Source of the DNA: Alphaproteobacteria bacterium
GTDB lineage: Bacteria; Pseudomonadota; Alphaproteobacteria; Rhodobacterales; Rhodobacteraceae
DNA length: 17,729 bases
Direction of reading: 5' to 3'
NCBI GenBank assembly: GCA_024279075.1
Contig: JAJRRX010000323.1
Coordinates: 1-17,729 of the forward strand
Below the pieces are notes generated by a model. The model saw only the letters and a program-made list of their open reading frames with translations, was not told where the DNA came from and did no database searches. Made by a program: the position numbers and the translations under genes. Shown here piece after piece: positions 1 through 9,082 of the stretch (position 1 is its first letter; each line of letters opens with the position of its first letter).

Positions 1-351
1 AGATTCGAGGCTACATGGCTCTGCACTTCTCTTTCAAACCTACCCGTCAGTTTTGCAATTTGGGGCATGGCGCTACTGCTCATCGGCGCGCCAGTCTGGG
101 CCGCCGCGTATTACCTCGGGCTTCGCACGTGGCTCGCCGCTTTGATCACCGGTTTTACCCTCCCCACATTCATGGTCCTGTCGTCAGGATCAAGCTTTCT
201 TGGGCGTGGTAAAGTAGGGCGCTTTGATGGCCAGCACTTCCAAGTCGATACCCTACAATCCCTCCAAAACGCCGCGATCTTTGGCCTCATCGGTGCATTC
301 GTCGCCCTCACCATCTGGCGCATCGCCTACCGCAGGCCCGCCCCATGCTAA
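1..351 (+). CDS. Small membrane protein, 3' part (start probably upstream of the window)
   Basis: The frame is open from the first base of the window to a TAA at 349-351, so the gene is probably cut at its 5' end. An ATG at 67 is an alternative start giving 94 residues. The visible product has a hydrophobic stretch before and after that ATG (…IWGMALLLIGAPVWAAAYYLG), a second adjacent one (WLAALITGFTLPTFMVL) and a third near the C-terminus (NAAIFGLIGAFVALTIW), with a short polar loop between, so it should be an inner-membrane protein with two or three visible helices. I do not recognise a family. Its last codons overlap the start of the downstream permease by 7 bp, which suggests co-translation with the ABC transporter, but its role in that system is unknown. 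Confidence 0.55.
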   Translation, partial: RFEATWLCTSLSNLPVSFAIWGMALLLIGAPVWAAAYYLGLRTWLAALITGFTLPTFMVLSSGSSFLGRGKVGRFDGQHFQVDTLQSLQNAAIFGLIGAFVALTIWRIAYRRPAPC

Positions 352-1289
352 TCTTCACCCTAAAACGCCTGCTCTCCCTCGGCCTCAGCCTCATCGCCGC
401 CTCCGTGGCGATCTTCTTCGTGGTGGAAATCATCCCCGGAGACCCCGCCCGCCTGATGCTCGGCATTAACGCCACCCAAGACGCCGTAGACGCCCTGCGC
501 ACCCAAATGGGCCTAGACCAAGGCCTGCTCTCCCGCTACTGGCTCTGGGTGTCCGGCCTGCTGCAAGGCGATTTTGGAATTTCCTACACCTACCGCGTGC
601 CGGTGGCCGAAATGGTGCAGGGCAGGGTGTGGGTGTCGCTGCCGCTGGCGCTTTATGCGCTGCTGCTCTCCACCGCCATTGCCTTCCCCATCGGCATTAT
701 CGCCGCTGCCAAGCGCGGCTCATGGGCCGATTGGCTGGTCATGGGTGGCACCCAGCTCGGCGTGGCCATCCCGAATTTCTGGTTTGCCATGATCATGGTC
801 AGCATTCTTGCGCTCAAATACCACCTGTTCTCCGCAGGCGGCTTCCCCGGCTGGGACGAGCCGCTCGCGGCCTTAAAAGCCTTGACCCTTCCAGCCGTTG
901 TATTAGCCTTGCCTCAGGCCTCCATCCTCGCCCGTGTCATGCGCTCCTCGCTGCTCGATACCCTCAGCGAAGACTTCATGCGCACCGCCCGCGCCAAAGG
1001 CCGCACGGCGCGGGGGGCCATGGTCCACCACGCGCTGCGCAACGCCATGATCCCCGTGCTTACCATCATCGGCCTGCAATTCTCCTTCCTCCTCGCCGGT
1101 GCCATCATCATCGAGAAAATCTTCTTCCTCCCCGGCCTCGGCAGCATGATTTTCACCGCCATCACCCAGCGAGACCTGATCGTCGTGGAAAGCGTCGTCA
1201 TGCTCCTCGTTTTCGCCGTTATCCTCGTCACCTTTCTGGTGGACATCACCTACGCCATGGTGGACCCCCGCCTCAGGAGGCGCGCATGA
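345..1289 (+). CDS. ABC transporter permease, DppB/OppB type
   Basis: The 314-residue product is an inner-membrane permease of the dipeptide/oligopeptide/nickel importer class, with the usual family length. It has an N-terminal helix (about residues 8-28) followed by the conserved EIIPGDPA segment at 28-35, then further helices near 98-120, 131-155, 180-198, 236-258 and 283-305. The EAA-type cytoplasmic loop that docks on the ATPase lies at about 210-238 (FMRTARAKG … LRNAMIPVL), followed by the typical FLPGLG at 261-266. The start overlaps the upstream gene by 7 bp and the stop overlaps the next permease as ATGA, so it belongs to one translational unit. The substrate cannot be told from the permease; peptides, opines or amines are all possible. 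Confidence 0.93.
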   Translation: MLIFTLKRLLSLGLSLIAASVAIFFVVEIIPGDPARLMLGINATQDAVDALRTQMGLDQGLLSRYWLWVSGLLQGDFGISYTYRVPVAEMVQGRVWVSLPLALYALLLSTAIAFPIGIIAAAKRGSWADWLVMGGTQLGVAIPNFWFAMIMVSILALKYHLFSAGGFPGWDEPLAALKALTLPAVVLALPQASILARVMRSSLLDTLSEDFMRTARAKGRTARGAMVHHALRNAMIPVLTIIGLQFSFLLAGAIIIEKIFFLPGLGSMIFTAITQRDLIVVESVVMLLVFAVILVTFLVDITYAMVDPRLRRRA

Positions 1290-2112
1290 AACGTGCCTTC
1301 AAAATGCCCGGCTTCACCATCGGCTTCATCCTCGCCTTCACCTTCGCCGCCGCCGCGCTTATCTCCTTCATCTGGTCCCCGTTTGGCACCGATGGCGTAG
1401 ACATCGTCAACAAGCTCCACACCCCAGACGCCACCAACTGGTTCGGGACTGACCACCTAGGCCGAGACATCTTCTCCATGATCATGGTCGGCGCGCGCAC
1501 CTCCATCGCCGTGGCCATTGTCGCCGTCGGCATCGGCGTGCTGCTCGGCGTGCCGCTGGGCCTCGCCGCCGCCGCCCGCAAAGGCTCGCTTCTGGACGAG
1601 GTGATCATGCGCGGCAATGACCTGATCTTCGCCTTTCCCGCGCTGCTGATCGCCATCCTCATCACTGCCGTTTTCGGCCCCTCGGCCATCAACGCCATCA
1701 TCGCCATCGGCATTTTCAACATCCCCGTTTTCGCCCGCCTATCGCGTGGCGGTGCGCTTTCCCTCTGGACGCGGGATTTCGTCCTCGCCGCCCGCGTCTC
1801 CGGCAAATCCCGCGTGCGCATCAGCTTCGAGCATATCCTGCCCAACATCACCAACTTGCTCATCGTCCAAGGCACCATCCAGTTCAGCCTCGGCATCCTC
1901 GCTGAAGCGGCACTCTCCTACATTGGCCTCGGCGCGCAGCCTCCCATCCCGAGCTGGGGCCGGATGCTGGCGGATAGCCAAACTATGGTCAGCTTTGCGC
2001 CGCATCTGGCCCTGTTCCCCGGCCTCGCCATCGTCCTCACCGTGCTGGGCCTTAACCTGATGGGTGATGCGCTGCGCGACCTGTTCGACCCCAAACTTCG
2101 CCGTGACCGCCA

Positions 2113-2116
<4 letters not shown>
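1286..2116 (+). CDS. ABC transporter permease, DppC/OppC type
   Basis: This is the 276-residue partner permease, which would pair with the upstream one to form the membrane channel. Family marks are FGTDHLGRDIFS at 53-64 after the first helix and periplasmic loop, the EAA loop at about 164-188 (DFVLAARVSGKSR … HILPN), LSYIGLGAQPP at 210-220 and the C-terminal GDALRDLFDPK at 260-270. The ATG at 1286 overlaps the previous stop (ATGA) and has a strong AGGAGG at 1275-1280. The same frame is open upstream to 629, but that part lies antiparallel-free inside the first permease gene and is not real coding. It overlaps the ATPase gene by ATGA at 2113. Confidence 0.94.
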
Positions 2117-3698
<1,582 letters not shown>

Positions 3699-3702
<4 letters not shown>

Positions 3703-5147
3703 GTGATACATGGTTTGACGCCAGCAAATGCTTGATCGGCGGTAAGTGGGTTGCCCCCATCGGCGGCGAGACCCTGCGTTTAGAGAACCCCTCCACAGGA
3801 GAAGAACTTTCCCAAATAGCGCGTGGCCAACAGGCCGATGTGGATGCCGCAGTGAAAGCTGCCGAAGCAGCGCTTTCCGGCGACTGGGGCGCCATGACGG
3901 CGGTCGACCGTGGTCGTGTGCTGCACCGTATGTCTGCCGCCGTTCTCGACAAAGTGGACCACTTGGCCGCGCTTGAAGCGGCGGATGTCGGCAAGCCCCT
4001 GAAGCAGGCCCGTGCCGATGCGATTGCGCTGGCGCGGTATTTGGAATTCTACGGCGGCGCTTGTGACAAAATCCACGGCGAAACCATCCCCTACCTCGAT
4101 GGCTACACCGTCTACACCCTGCGCGAACCCCATGGCGTCACCGGCCATATCGTGCCATGGAACTACCCCATGCAAATCATCGGCCGCTCAGTTGGTGCGG
4201 CGCTGGCTATGGGCAATGCCATCGTGCTCAAACCCGCTGAAGAGGCCTGCCTAACGGCGCTGGCTTTTGGCGCGATTGCGCTGGAAGCAGGGCTGCCTGC
4301 GGGGGCTTTGAACATTGTGCCGGGCCTCGGGGCCGAAGCAGGCGCGGCGCTAAGTAGCCACACCGGCATCCACCATATCAGCTTCACAGGCTCAGTCGCC
4401 ACAGGCGAACTTATCCAAGCCGCCGCCGCCCGCAACGTCATCCCCGTCACGCTCGAGCTCGGCGGCAAATCCCCGCAAGTGGTGTTTGATGATGCCGACC
4501 TTGAGGCCGCGCTGCCGTTCTTGGTGAACGCGGGCATTCAGAACGCAGGCCAAACCTGCTCCGCCTCCTCCCGCATCCTCGTGCAGCGCGGGGTTTACGA
4601 TAAACTAAGCGCCATGATGGCCGCCCGCTACAAAGAGCTTGTGGTTGGCCCCGCCGAAGCCGACCTAGACATCGGCCCGCTCATCTCGGCCCGCCAAAAA
4701 GACATCGTCGAGGGCTTTGTAGCTGCCGCCAAACCCGAAAACATCCTCGCGCAAGCCCAACTCGCCGACGGCCTCCCCGCAGGCGGCCACTACTTCGCCC
4801 CCACGCTTTATGGTGGGATAGACCCCAACGACCCCCTCGCCCAAGCCGAAATCTTCGGCCCCGTGCAAGCTATCATCCCCTTCGATGATGAAGCCGACGC
4901 CCTAACAATCGCCAACGGCACTGCCTATGGCCTCGTGGCGTCTGTATGGACAGCCAATGGCGCCCGCCAAATGCGCATGGCCAAAAAGCTGCGGGCAGGG
5001 CAGGTATTCATCAACAATTACGGCGCAGGCGGCGGCGTAGAACTCCCCTTCGGCGGGGTCGGGAAATCCGGCCACGGTCGCGAAAAAGGCTTCGAGGCCC
5101 TCTACGGCTTTTCCACCCTAAAAACCGTCGCCGCCCATCATGGATAA
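3699..5147 (+). CDS. NAD(P)-dependent aldehyde dehydrogenase
   Basis: This 482-residue cytosolic enzyme should oxidise an aldehyde to the carboxylic acid. It has full family length and all expected motifs: PWNYP at 153-157 (Asn155 forms the oxyanion hole), KPAE at 178-181, FTGS at 229-232 for the cofactor, the general base Glu253 in LELGGKSP, the nucleophile Cys287 in GQTCSA and EIFGPV at 384-389. The C-terminal PFGGVGKSGHGREKG also fits the betaine/aminoaldehyde-type branch, but the substrate cannot be fixed from this. Its ATG overlaps the ATPase stop by ATGA, so it is tied to the transporter. I infer that it acts on an aldehyde derived from the imported compound. Confidence 0.94.
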
Positions 5148-6281
5148 ATGAAGCTCACCAATCTTGAGGCCCGTAGGCTGTGGCTCCACACCCACGGCCT
5201 GAGCGCCGCCCCCACAGGGCCGCTCAACGTGATGGCCACCATCAACGCCCTCGGCTTTGTCCAAATCGACACCATCCGCAACGTCACCCGCGCCCACCAC
5301 CACATCCTCTGGTCTCGCAACCAGAACTACCGTGAAAAGCACCTCTGGCCGCTTTTGAAATCCCGCCAGCTTTTCGAGCATTTCACCCATGACGCCAGCC
5401 TGATCCCCATGCAAACCCTGCCCATGTGGCGGCGGCAATTCAGCCGGATGGAGAAGTATGTCGCCAAAGCCGAGTGGTTTGCCTCCTCCCTTGGCCAGCA
5501 AAATATCCGCGATATCAAGGCGCGGATCGAGGCGGAAGGCCCACTTTCCACCCACGCTTTTGACACCAAAATCGAGGGCAAACGCGAAATGTGGTCTCGC
5601 CCGCCGCACAAAAAAGCCCTCGACAAAATGTGGTATGCAGGCGAACTCGCCACCTCCCACCGCGAGAATTTCATCAAATTCTATGACCTTGCCGAGCGGG
5701 TTTTCCCCGCCGACCTCCACGAGGGCCACCGCCCCGACGCCGAACAAATCGACTGGCTCTGCTCCCAAGCGCTCAACCGCCTAGGCTTCGCCACCGCCAA
5801 TGAGATCGCCAAATTTTGGGATGCCGTCAGCACCAAAGAGGCCCGCGCTTGGGCAGAGGGTAGGGCAGAGGTGGAGATTGAAGCCGCTGATGGCAGTGTC
5901 AGCCGCGCCCACAAAGCGCCCAACCTTGCCCCCGCCCCCAAGCCCAGCAGTCGCCTGCGCATCCTCAACCCGTTTGACCCCGCCATTCGGGACCGCACCC
6001 GCCTTGAGCGCCTGTTTGGCTTTGAATACCGCAACGAAATGTTTGTTCCCAAAGCCAAGCGGCGCTGGGGGTATTATGTGTATCCGCTGCTGGAAGGCAC
6101 TCGGTTTGTCGGCCGGATAGAGCTAAAGGCCGATCGGAAAGCAGGTTGGCTGCGGGTCACTGGGTTTTGGCAAGAAGACGGCGTGAGTTGGAGCGGCCCA
6201 CGGCAAGCAAAACTGGATGCGGAGCTGGTGCGATTGGCGCGCTTTGTAGGGATTTCTGATGTAAAATGGGCTGCCGATTAG
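5148..6281 (+). CDS. Winged-helix protein of the YcaQ-like (AlkZ-like) DNA glycosylase family
   Basis: The 377-residue protein has the N-terminal LTNLEARRLWLHTHGL segment and the block FVQIDTIRNV at 38-47. The QID at 39-41 matches the Gln-x-Asp catalytic motif known from the YcaQ branch of bacterial glycosylases, which unhook DNA interstrand crosslinks and remove bulky alkylated bases. The tail (YYVYPLLEGTRFVGRIELKADRK split over 346-370 or so) also looks like this family. E. coli YcaQ is slightly longer. The ATG directly follows the TAA of the aldehyde dehydrogenase (TAAATG), so the gene is probably co-transcribed with the transport/dehydrogenase cluster, which is an odd partner for a repair enzyme. 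Family membership is fairly sure; activity is inferred. Confidence 0.82.
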   Translation: MKLTNLEARRLWLHTHGLSAAPTGPLNVMATINALGFVQIDTIRNVTRAHHHILWSRNQNYREKHLWPLLKSRQLFEHFTHDASLIPMQTLPMWRRQFSRMEKYVAKAEWFASSLGQQNIRDIKARIEAEGPLSTHAFDTKIEGKREMWSRPPHKKALDKMWYAGELATSHRENFIKFYDLAERVFPADLHEGHRPDAEQIDWLCSQALNRLGFATANEIAKFWDAVSTKEARAWAEGRAEVEIEAADGSVSRAHKAPNLAPAPKPSSRLRILNPFDPAIRDRTRLERLFGFEYRNEMFVPKAKRRWGYYVYPLLEGTRFVGRIELKADRKAGWLRVTGFWQEDGVSWSGPRQAKLDAELVRLARFVGISDVKWAAD

Positions 6282-6292
6282 GGTAGCCCTAA
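6278..6292 (+). terminator. Small stem-loop at the stop codon of the YcaQ-like gene
   Basis: TTAGGG at 6278-6283 and CCCTAA at 6287-6292 are perfect complements around a three-base loop, and the first arm contains the TAG stop. No T-run follows, so this is a weak candidate for a terminator or an mRNA 3'-end stabiliser rather than a standard intrinsic terminator. Confidence 0.3.
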
Positions 6293-6365
6293 CTCTGGTG
6301 GAGGCTCGACTTGCCGCCTTGAGAAAGTGTAGCGTAGTAAAACCAACCCATATATTGGAGCCAAC

Positions 6366-6743
6366 ATGAAAAGAGCCTTCACCAATATCCTGAGCGCAAA
6401 TGTGGATAATACCGCGCGTTTTTACCAAGAGCTTCTGGGCATGTCCCGCCATTTTGAGTCTGACTGGTTTGTGATTTTAACCCACACAGGCTGCCCCGAC
6501 TTGGAATTCGGGATCTTGTCGCGGGAGAATGCGATTGTGCCGGCTGACATTAGAATGCCGCCCGCAGGTGTGATGCTGACCTTTGTTGTTGAAGATGTGG
6601 AGGTAATATTTACCAAAGCAAAAGCCCTTGAGGCTACGATAATTGAGCCACCTACTAACACGCCTTATGGCCAGCGCAGAATATTGCTTCAAGACCCGGA
6701 CGGCACGGTTGTTGACGTTAGCTCACTTATGGCTGAAAATTAA
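6366..6743 (+). CDS. VOC-superfamily (glyoxalase/bleomycin-resistance fold) protein
   Basis: The 125-residue product has the length and layout of a single VOC unit: an N-terminal strand, FYQELLGM at 19-26, a hydrophobic MLTFVVEDVE strand at about 70-79, then RRILLQDPDGTVVDV at 104-118, the classic closing strand. VOC proteins include lactoylglutathione lyase, dioxygenases and antibiotic-binding proteins. The first strand carries Asn7 where metal-dependent members usually have His, and the closing strand has Asp117 rather than the usual Glu, so it may bind a ligand without a standard metal site. A good ribosome binding site (TTGGAG) precedes the ATG. Codon use is more AT-rich than in neighbouring genes (ATA, TTA and ATT codons), which hints at a different origin. 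Function unknown. Confidence 0.8.
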   Translation: MKRAFTNILSANVDNTARFYQELLGMSRHFESDWFVILTHTGCPDLEFGILSRENAIVPADIRMPPAGVMLTFVVEDVEVIFTKAKALEATIIEPPTNTPYGQRRILLQDPDGTVVDVSSLMAEN

Positions 6744-6761
6744 ACCGATTGCTGGCCTAAG

Positions 6762-7214
6762 TTACGCGTTGTTGGGCCTATCCCCCATCAAATAGCGCGG
6801 CCCCGCCCCGTGCTTGGCGGCGCGGTCCTCCGGGTTATATAGCTTGCACTTCTCAAGGCTCAGGCAGCCGCACCCAATGCAGCCATCCAAATTATCCCGC
6901 AACTGCGTCAACGTCTCGATTTTCCCATCCAGCACCGCCCGAAACTCCGCACTAATCGCCGCCCAATCCGCCTTGGTCGGCGTGCGCCCCTCGGGCAGGG
7001 CGCTCAGCATCTCCGCAATCATCGGTAACGTAAACCCAAAATTCTGCGCGATCAAAATAAAGCTCACCCGCCGGATATCCGCCTTAAGGAACCGCCGCTG
7101 TCCGCCTGCATTGCGCTCAGGGAAAACCAGCCCCTTTTCCTCATAAAACCGCAGCGCCGAAACCGCCACACCCGTGCGCCGCGCCAGCGCCCCGATAGAA
7201 ATCGTCTTTTGCAT
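6762..7214 (-). CDS. soxR: Redox-sensitive MerR-family activator SoxR
   Basis: The 150-residue regulator has a MerR-type winged helix at the N-terminus (ISIGALARRTGVAVSALRFYEEKGL at 5-29), a dimerisation helix and the [2Fe-2S] ligands Cys112, Cys115, Cys117 and Cys123 in CIGCGCLSLEKC. The C-x2-C-x-C-x5-C spacing is that of E. coli SoxR. Oxidation of the cluster by redox-cycling compounds turns the bound dimer into an activator. I chose the ATG at 7214 because AAGGA lies 8 bases upstream on the minus strand. A longer frame from 7235 would start inside the SoxR box and is unlikely. The gene is divergent from a VOC gene with one SoxR box between them, so it probably controls both that gene and itself. 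Confidence 0.95.
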   Translation of the reverse strand: MQKTISIGALARRTGVAVSALRFYEEKGLVFPERNAGGQRRFLKADIRRVSFILIAQNFGFTLPMIAEMLSALPEGRTPTKADWAAISAEFRAVLDGKIETLTQLRDNLDGCIGCGCLSLEKCKLYNPEDRAAKHGAGPRYLMGDRPNNA

Positions 7215-7225
7215 CAAAATAATCC

Positions 7226-7256
7226 TTGACCTCAAGTTAGCTTGAGGAATTACCTT
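7226..7256 (+). promoter_or_regulatory. SoxR-dependent promoter with SoxR box
   Basis: The 18-bp sequence CCTCAAGTTAGCTTGAGG at 7230-7247 differs by one base from the perfectly symmetrical E. coli soxS-type SoxR site. It sits between a -35 TTGACC at 7226-7231 and a likely -10 TACCTT at 7251-7256, separated by 19 bp. A spacer of 19 rather than 17 bp is the hallmark of promoters that MerR-family proteins activate by DNA distortion. The orientation drives the VOC gene at 7303, and the box lies 15 bp upstream of the soxR start codon on the other strand. Confidence 0.9.
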
Positions 7257-7302
7257 AGCTAAATCACCCCGTCAAGAGCGGGCATTTTGAAAGGAAAACC
7301 CA

Positions 7303-7680
7303 ATGGCAAGATTAGAACACGTAAACATAACCGTTAGCGACCCCCAGCGCTCCGCCGCCCTGATGGACACCCTTTTCGGCTGGAAAATTCGCTGGGAAGG
7401 CGAGGCAATCAACGGTGGCTACACCATCCATGTCGGCGATGAGGACGACTACCTCGCCTTCTACACCCCACCCAAAACCACCGATCCAACGCAAGTTAGC
7501 TACGATATTCTCGGCGGCCTCAACCACGTAGCGCTGGTGGTTGATGACCTTGACGCGATAGAGTCGCGGGTGCTTAATGCGGGCCTCAAAACTTCAAGCC
7601 ATGGCGATTACGAGCCGGGCCGCCGGTTTTACTTCCACGACCATGACGATATCGAATACGAGATCGTCAGCTACGCTTAG
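7303..7680 (+). CDS. VOC-superfamily protein, likely SoxR-activated
   Basis: The 125-residue product is a single VOC unit with the two expected beta-alpha-beta-beta-beta halves: RLEHVNITVSDPQRSAALM at 3-21 opening the first and LNHVALVVDDLDAIESRVL at 73-91 opening the second. His6, His75 and Glu118/Glu120 occupy places where metal-dependent VOC enzymes carry ligands, so an active metal site is plausible, unlike the VOC protein at 6366. A ribosome binding site (GAAAGGAA) precedes the ATG. The SoxR-box promoter upstream suggests induction by redox-cycling agents and a role in detoxifying or binding an oxidised or electrophilic compound. Its stop overlaps that of the convergent Met-rich gene. 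The substrate is unknown. Confidence 0.87.
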   Translation: MARLEHVNITVSDPQRSAALMDTLFGWKIRWEGEAINGGYTIHVGDEDDYLAFYTPPKTTDPTQVSYDILGGLNHVALVVDDLDAIESRVLNAGLKTSSHGDYEPGRRFYFHDHDDIEYEIVSYA

Positions 7681-8426
7681 CCGCCCATTCCCCCGCCATT
7701 GGCCATCATCCAATGGTGGGGCTGGTGGTGCATACCCGAGGCCAACATCCCGTAAAACCCGATCCCTTTAAGCTTGGCGAGGTCAGCCTCGGGCACTAAT
7801 ACCGTAAGCGTGGCCCCGTTTTCCAGTGCTTCGGCGCTATATTTCCAGCCGTCCACACCGTCCATTACGCCTGCATGGCCAAGCGCCATACGGGTGATGG
7901 ATGGCACGACATCGGGCGCGCCGGTAATGGTAAAACGCACGCCGCCTTCAACATCTTCAGCCACCGCCTTTGAGTCGATGGTCACAACATCCATATCTCG
8001 AAGGTGCTCGCGCAGCGCATCTATATTCACGTTGTTCCAGTCTGTATTCGGGTCAGCTTCCAGCACAGCAATCACCTCGGCAATCGCCGCAAAAGCTGAT
8101 TGCCCCGGCTCGCTAAGAGGAGAGCCGCCAACGCCTTGCGCCTGCGCGCCACCCATCATGCCATCCATTTCGCCTTCATGCATGCCGCCCATCTGGTCCA
8201 TCATCATCTGGCCCATCATCTGCTGCATCATAAACTTGCCCATCATAGATTGCATTTTCTCCATCATGCCACCGCCACCAGCACCTTCCATCATACCACC
8301 CATGCCCATGCCTTGGGTGCCGCTCATGCCCGCCATACCGCTGTGGTTCATTCCGCCGGCATTGTCCATTTGTGCCAAGGCAGGCGTGGCAACAAGCGCC
8401 GTGCAGATCAATAGTGTTTTCAACAT
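7677..8426 (-). CDS. Secreted methionine-rich protein, possibly metal (copper) binding
   Basis: The 249-residue product begins with a signal peptide (about residues 1-19, cleavage likely after PALA-Q). Residues 20-93 hold 25 Met in 74 positions, in MM, MMM and GMGMGGMM clusters with His and Gln. A folded-looking domain follows from about 103 (EPGQSAFAAIAEVIAVLEADPNTDW over 105-129, then NIDALREHLRDMDVVTI), and the C-terminus has MHHQPHHWMM. I recall similar domains in uncharacterised exported alphaproteobacterial proteins, but no firm function. Met clusters and His pairs in a periplasmic protein suggest soft-metal binding such as Cu(I), which is inference. AAGGA precedes the ATG on the minus strand. 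It is divergent from a Crp/Fnr regulator, and no copper transporter or oxidase lies nearby. Confidence 0.8.
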   Translation of the reverse strand: MLKTLLICTALVATPALAQMDNAGGMNHSGMAGMSGTQGMGMGGMMEGAGGGGMMEKMQSMMGKFMMQQMMGQMMMDQMGGMHEGEMDGMMGGAQAQGVGGSPLSEPGQSAFAAIAEVIAVLEADPNTDWNNVNIDALREHLRDMDVVTIDSKAVAEDVEGGVRFTITGAPDVVPSITRMALGHAGVMDGVDGWKYSAEALENGATLTVLVPEADLAKLKGIGFYGMLASGMHHQPHHWMMANGGGMGG

Positions 8427-8454
8427 TTCAGAGTTCCTTTGCTAAGTTCTGAAA
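8426..8454. promoter_or_regulatory. Inverted repeat at the start of the Met-rich gene
   Basis: TTTCAGA at 8426-8432 and TCTGAAA at 8448-8454 are perfect complements separated by 15 bp. The repeat covers the ribosome binding site and first start-codon base of the minus-strand Met-rich gene, and lies in the intergenic region shared with the divergent Crp/Fnr gene. It could be a regulator site or an mRNA hairpin masking the ribosome binding site; neither is shown by the sequence. Confidence 0.4.
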
Positions 8455-8483
8455 CCATCCTTGCATATTGGCCACGCATGCAA

Positions 8484-8499
8484 CATGATACCTATCATG
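8484..8499. promoter_or_regulatory. Palindrome overlapping the start of the Crp/Fnr gene
   Basis: CATGATA at 8484-8490 and TATCATG at 8493-8499 are perfect complements around a CC spacer. Both possible start codons of the Crp/Fnr gene (8485 and 8497) lie inside the arms. It has the symmetry of a dimer-binding operator, and autorepression is plausible, but it does not match the Fnr (TTGAT-N4-ATCAA) or Crp (TGTGA-N6-TCACA) consensus well. Confidence 0.4.
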
Positions 8500-9027
8500 C
8501 CTAAAGCTCTTTTTGACTACCTAAACAGCATCCCCCATCGGCGCGTCACCTTTTCAGCCAAAGAAATGGTTGTGGCAATGGATGACCCCGTCAGCGCGCT
8601 CTTCGTAGTTGATAGCGGCATGGTTAATCTGGTCCGGTTTCAGGAAGATGGTGGCATGGTGGTTTTGCAGCGTGCTGGCCCGGGCGCGATCATGGCCGAA
8701 GCCTCGGTTTTTGCCGATGGCTACCACTGCGCCGCCGTAGCGGTGCAAAAATCCAGCCTGCTTACCTATACAATACGGGCGGTGCGCTCGATACTCGCCG
8801 AAAACCCAGAGGCGGCCCTTGCCTATGCGCGGCATTTGGCGGGCGAGGTGCGTGAATCCCGCAAGCGCGCGGAAATTCTCGCGCTCAAAACCGTGGCCGA
8901 GCGGCTGTCGGCATGGCTTGTCTGGAACCACGGAAACCTCCCCCCCAAAGGTGCGCGCCACTATGTGGCCGAAGAGATTGGCGTGAGCCGAGAAGCGCTT
9001 TATCGCGAGCTGGCCAAGCGAAACTAA
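8485..9027 (+). CDS. Crp/Fnr-family transcription regulator
   Basis: The protein has 180 residues from the ATG at 8485 or 176 from the ATG at 8497. In the shorter numbering, residues 15-95 form a cyclic-nucleotide-binding-type beta barrel (FVVDSGMVNLVR at 36-47, GPGAIMAEASVF at 61-72), 100-135 the dimer helix and 150-176 a compact C-terminal winged helix with VAEEIGVSREALYRELAK as recognition region. It lacks the N-terminal Cys cluster of Fnr, so it should not carry an Fnr-type Fe-S cluster; the only Cys in this numbering is Cys78. The length is short for the family. Neither start has a clear ribosome binding site, and a TTG at 8461 is in frame but less likely. It is divergent from the Met-rich gene, which is its most obvious candidate target. 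The ligand is unknown. Confidence 0.85.
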   Translation: MIPIMPKALFDYLNSIPHRRVTFSAKEMVVAMDDPVSALFVVDSGMVNLVRFQEDGGMVVLQRAGPGAIMAEASVFADGYHCAAVAVQKSSLLTYTIRAVRSILAENPEAALAYARHLAGEVRESRKRAEILALKTVAERLSAWLVWNHGNLPPKGARHYVAEEIGVSREALYRELAKRN

Positions 9028-9082
9028 CGCCCGAAGCGATCCGCGTTTTCCCTCAAAATCCCAACTTATTAACCTCTTGTTA

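Noticed and set aside
629..1285. Long N-terminal extension of the second permease frame
   Set aside because: It reads the first permease gene in another frame and gives a His/Arg/Pro-rich non-protein-like sequence; the ATG at 1286 has AGGAGG and an ATGA overlap.
7215..7235. Longer soxR start at 7235
   Set aside because: It falls inside the SoxR box and promoter, and the ATG at 7214 has AAGGA at proper distance.
8150..8350. Repeated CAT/CC motifs resembling a tandem repeat or CRISPR-like array
   Set aside because: They are codons for Met and Gly runs in the Met-rich protein, with no fixed repeat unit or spacers.
7774..8445. Long + strand frame antisense to the Met-rich gene
   Set aside because: It results from the repetitive Met/Gly codons of the real gene read backwards (CAT/CCC repeats); the minus-strand product has a signal peptide and a folded-looking domain.
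8461..8484. TTG at 8461 as start of the Crp/Fnr protein
   Set aside because: It adds residues outside the family domain, has no ribosome binding site, and two ATG codons lie just downstream.
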